A stretch of DNA of 64,000 nucleotides from Allomuricauda sp. (GTDB lineage: Bacteria > Bacteroidota > Bacteroidia > Flavobacteriales > Flavobacteriaceae): positions 80,445 to 144,444 of the forward strand of contig NZ_PABT01000011.1 of NCBI RefSeq assembly GCF_002699205.1, read 5' to 3'. A program made the translations under genes and the position numbers. This document shows, in pieces, positions 62,009-64,000 of this stretch; positions within the stretch are counted from its first letter, which is position 1; the number at the start of each line of letters is the position of its first letter. The notes beneath the pieces were generated by a model that worked only from the letters and a program-made list of their open reading frames with translations, ran no database searches and was not told the DNA's origin.

Positions 62009-62545
62009 ATGGACTTCCAAAAAAATTATCTGGCCAGTGTAAAATTCGAGTTTCAGCGCTACAAAACGATGGGTGATAAAACCTTCGCCCAAATTACAGA
62101 TGTGGATATTCATTGGAAATATACCGATTCCGATAATTCCATTGCACTTATAGTGAAGCACATGGTGGGAAACTTGTTGAGCCGTTGGACCAACTTTTTA
62201 ACCGAGGATGGTGAAAAATCCTGGCGTGAACGTGATATGGAATTTGAAGAGCCTTTTTTGACCAAAACGGAAATGATTTCCGCTTGGGAAAAAGGTTGGA
62301 ATTGCCTGTTTGGCGCCCTGTCGAACATTGATTCATCCAATTTTAAGAACAAAATCAAAATAAGGGGTGAAGATCACACTATTATCGAGGCCATCAACCG
62401 CCAATTGGCACATTACGCCAACCATGTGGGCCAAATTGTCTTCGTGGGCAAAATGATAAAAGGCAAAGATTGGGATTCTTTGTCCATTCCAAAAGGAGCA
62501 TCCAAAGCCTTCAATAAAAAGACGTTCGGCACAGGTAGACCATGA
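62009..62545 (+). CDS. DUF1572 (DinB-like) protein
   Basis: This 178-residue helical-bundle protein of the DinB/YfiT-like superfamily has metal-ligand histidines likely in IVKHMVGN and in QLAHYANHVGQI. Many relatives bind Ni or Zn and some are thiol transferases. It starts at the base after the msrB stop, so it shares that transcript. Confidence 0.8.
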   Translation: MDFQKNYLASVKFEFQRYKTMGDKTFAQITDVDIHWKYTDSDNSIALIVKHMVGNLLSRWTNFLTEDGEKSWRERDMEFEEPFLTKTEMISAWEKGWNCLFGALSNIDSSNFKNKIKIRGEDHTIIEAINRQLAHYANHVGQIVFVGKMIKGKDWDSLSIPKGASKAFNKKTFGTGRP

Positions 62546-62580
62546 TTTCACATACTGACCCATATTTGAGTTTTTTCCAC

Positions 62581-62612
62581 TTGGGAATTGGGGATTGATT
62601 TCCGTACTTTTG
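62581..62612 (+). promoter_or_regulatory. lpdA promoter
   Basis: TTG (62581) and the -7 element TACTTTTG (62605-62612) are separated by 21 bp, matching the Bacteroidetes -33/-7 layout. A small hairpin TGCCGAGACGGCA occurs in the leader at 62618. Confidence 0.65.
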
Positions 62613-62662
62613 CACCTGCCGAGACGGCAGATTTTTAATCTAACAACTAAAATCAAAATCTA

Positions 62663-64000
62663 ATGAGCAAGTTCGATATAATTGTTTTGGGAAGTGGGCC
62701 AGGTGGATATGTTACTGCGATCAGGGCGTCACAATTGGGTTTCAAAACAGCCATTATAGAAAAAGAAAGTTTGGGGGGTGTGTGTCTTAACTGGGGATGT
62801 ATTCCCACAAAGGCCCTTCTAAAATCCGCTCAGGTTTTCCAATATTTAAAGCACGCCGAAGATTACGGTTTAAGTGCCAAGGATGTGGACCACGATTTTG
62901 ATGCAGTTGTAAAAAGAAGCCGTGGTGTTGCCGAAGGTATGAGCAAGGGTGTCCAATTCTTGATGAAGAAGAACAAGATAGAGGTCATCAAGGGATATGG
63001 GAAGGTGAAACCGGGCAAAAAAATTGAGGTAAAGGCAGAAAGTGGAGAAACCACCGAGTATTCGGCAAACCATATCGTTATTGCCACTGGAGCGCGTAGC
63101 CGTGAGTTGCCAAGCCTTCCACAGGATGGAAAAAAGGTGATCGGTTACCGTGAGGCCATGTCCCTAAAGGAACAACCCAAGAAAATGATCGTGGTAGGTA
63201 GTGGTGCCATCGGAATGGAGTTTGCCTACTTTTATCATTCCATGGGAACAGAAGTTACCGTAGTGGAATATATGCCAAATATTGTTCCTGTAGAGGATGA
63301 GGATATTTCCAAGCAATTGGAGCGTAGCTTCAAGAAGTCGGGAGTAAAAATCATGACTTCCGCAGAGGTTACCAAAGTGGACACTTCCGGTGATGGCGTA
63401 AAAGCAACCGTTAAGACCAAAAAAGGTGAAGAGATACTTGAAGCTGATATTGTCCTGTCCGCTGTTGGAATCAAAACAAATATTGAAAATATAGGGTTGG
63501 AAGATGTTGGAATCGCAACCGACAGGGATAAAATCTTGGTGAACGATTACTACCAGACCAATATTCCTGGCTATTACGCCATTGGTGATGTGACCCCTGG
63601 ACAGGCCTTGGCCCACGTTGCCTCTGCCGAAGGAATTCTTTGCGTGGAAAAAATTGCTGGAATGCACGTGGAACCCTTGGATTATGGGAACATTCCAGGG
63701 TGTACCTACTGCATCCCAGAAATAGCATCGGTTGGCTTGACCGAGAAACAGGCCAAAGAAAAGGGATACGACCTGAAAATTGGCAAGTTTCCTTTCTCTG
63801 CAAGTGGTAAAGCCAAAGCTGCCGGCACCCCAGATGGTTTTGTGAAGGTCATTTTTGATGCCAAATACGGTGAATGGCTAGGTTGCCACATGATTGGTGT
63901 CGGGGTTACCGATATGATCGCAGAAGCAGTTGTTGCCAGAAAATTGGAGACCACGGGCCACGAAGTTTTAAAAGCAGTTCACCCACACCCGACCATGAGT
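62663..64000 (+). CDS. lpdA: Dihydrolipoyl dehydrogenase (3' end outside window)
   Basis: 446 residues of E3, the flavoprotein that reoxidises lipoamide in pyruvate and 2-oxoacid dehydrogenase complexes. FAD motif IIVLGSGPGGYVTAIRASQL starts at residue 5; the redox disulfide CLNWGC lies in GGVCLNWGCIPTKALL, and the C-terminal catalytic region HPHPTMS is reached at the last base of the window, so only about 20 residues are missing. A paralogous fragment of its last 70 residues lies at 11106. Confidence 0.97.
   Translation, partial: MSKFDIIVLGSGPGGYVTAIRASQLGFKTAIIEKESLGGVCLNWGCIPTKALLKSAQVFQYLKHAEDYGLSAKDVDHDFDAVVKRSRGVAEGMSKGVQFLMKKNKIEVIKGYGKVKPGKKIEVKAESGETTEYSANHIVIATGARSRELPSLPQDGKKVIGYREAMSLKEQPKKMIVVGSGAIGMEFAYFYHSMGTEVTVVEYMPNIVPVEDEDISKQLERSFKKSGVKIMTSAEVTKVDTSGDGVKATVKTKKGEEILEADIVLSAVGIKTNIENIGLEDVGIATDRDKILVNDYYQTNIPGYYAIGDVTPGQALAHVASAEGILCVEKIAGMHVEPLDYGNIPGCTYCIPEIASVGLTEKQAKEKGYDLKIGKFPFSASGKAKAAGTPDGFVKVIFDAKYGEWLGCHMIGVGVTDMIAEAVVARKLETTGHEVLKAVHPHPTMS

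Overview
The window looks like a chromosome segment of a marine-type Flavobacteriaceae bacterium, with a gene set resembling Muricauda/Flagellimonas-like genomes (an inference from gene content, not a database match). Promoters repeatedly show the Bacteroidetes -7 element TAnnTTTG, several genes start with TTG or GTG, and Bacteroidetes-specific families are frequent (RteC, DUF3822, DUF2652, head-GIN adhesins, a DnaX without the zinc module). No rRNA, intact tRNA or CRISPR array was found.

Positions 1 to about 19.2 kb are the cargo of an integrative conjugative element. They hold the end of an RND efflux pump and its outer-membrane channel, a DUF2652 protein, a Fur-family regulator, a stand-alone P-type ATPase nucleotide-binding domain, a His-rich Zn/Cd/Pb-type P1B ATPase, a broken NRAMP transporter joined to a broken MFS gene, a porin, an IS3-family element, a lipoamide dehydrogenase remnant, OsmC, an AraC regulator and 4-hydroxyphenylpyruvate dioxygenase. 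A copper block follows (two HMA metallochaperones, a DUF3347 protein and a multicopper oxidase interrupted by a stop codon), then rteC. Two families of repeated promoter elements tie the metal genes together: a 36-bp AraC-like direct-repeat element at four sites, and a Fur/Zur-like element at two.

Positions 19.2 to 24.4 kb are accessory. A decayed stretch carries a degenerate initiator-tRNA-like sequence. It is followed by a large PHP plus SMC-like ATPase of TrlF type and two small unknown genes, a likely defence locus.

From 24.4 kb the window is mostly ordinary flavobacterial chromosome. It contains envelope sugar genes (acyltransferase, kdnB-like, HAD, kdsB), a RecD-like helicase, rsmD, RNase P RNA, dnaX (with a putative frameshift site that would give a gamma subunit), miaE, a polyphosphate pair (ppx, ppk1), sixA, pdxH, rnz, pyrB, pyrR, rpsA and a Kbp-like LysM protein. 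A strongly AT-rich insert at 44.5-46.3 kb encodes a four-cysteine secreted peptide, a membrane-anchored propeller-like protein and a MauE-like redox membrane protein, and is a candidate uncharacterised peptide system. Then come cmk, lon, an ECF sigma/anti-sigma/adhesin operon, an MFS exporter, an M48 protease, alpha-glucan enzymes (GH31, glgB), two MsrB genes, a DUF1572 protein and lpdA, which runs off the right end.
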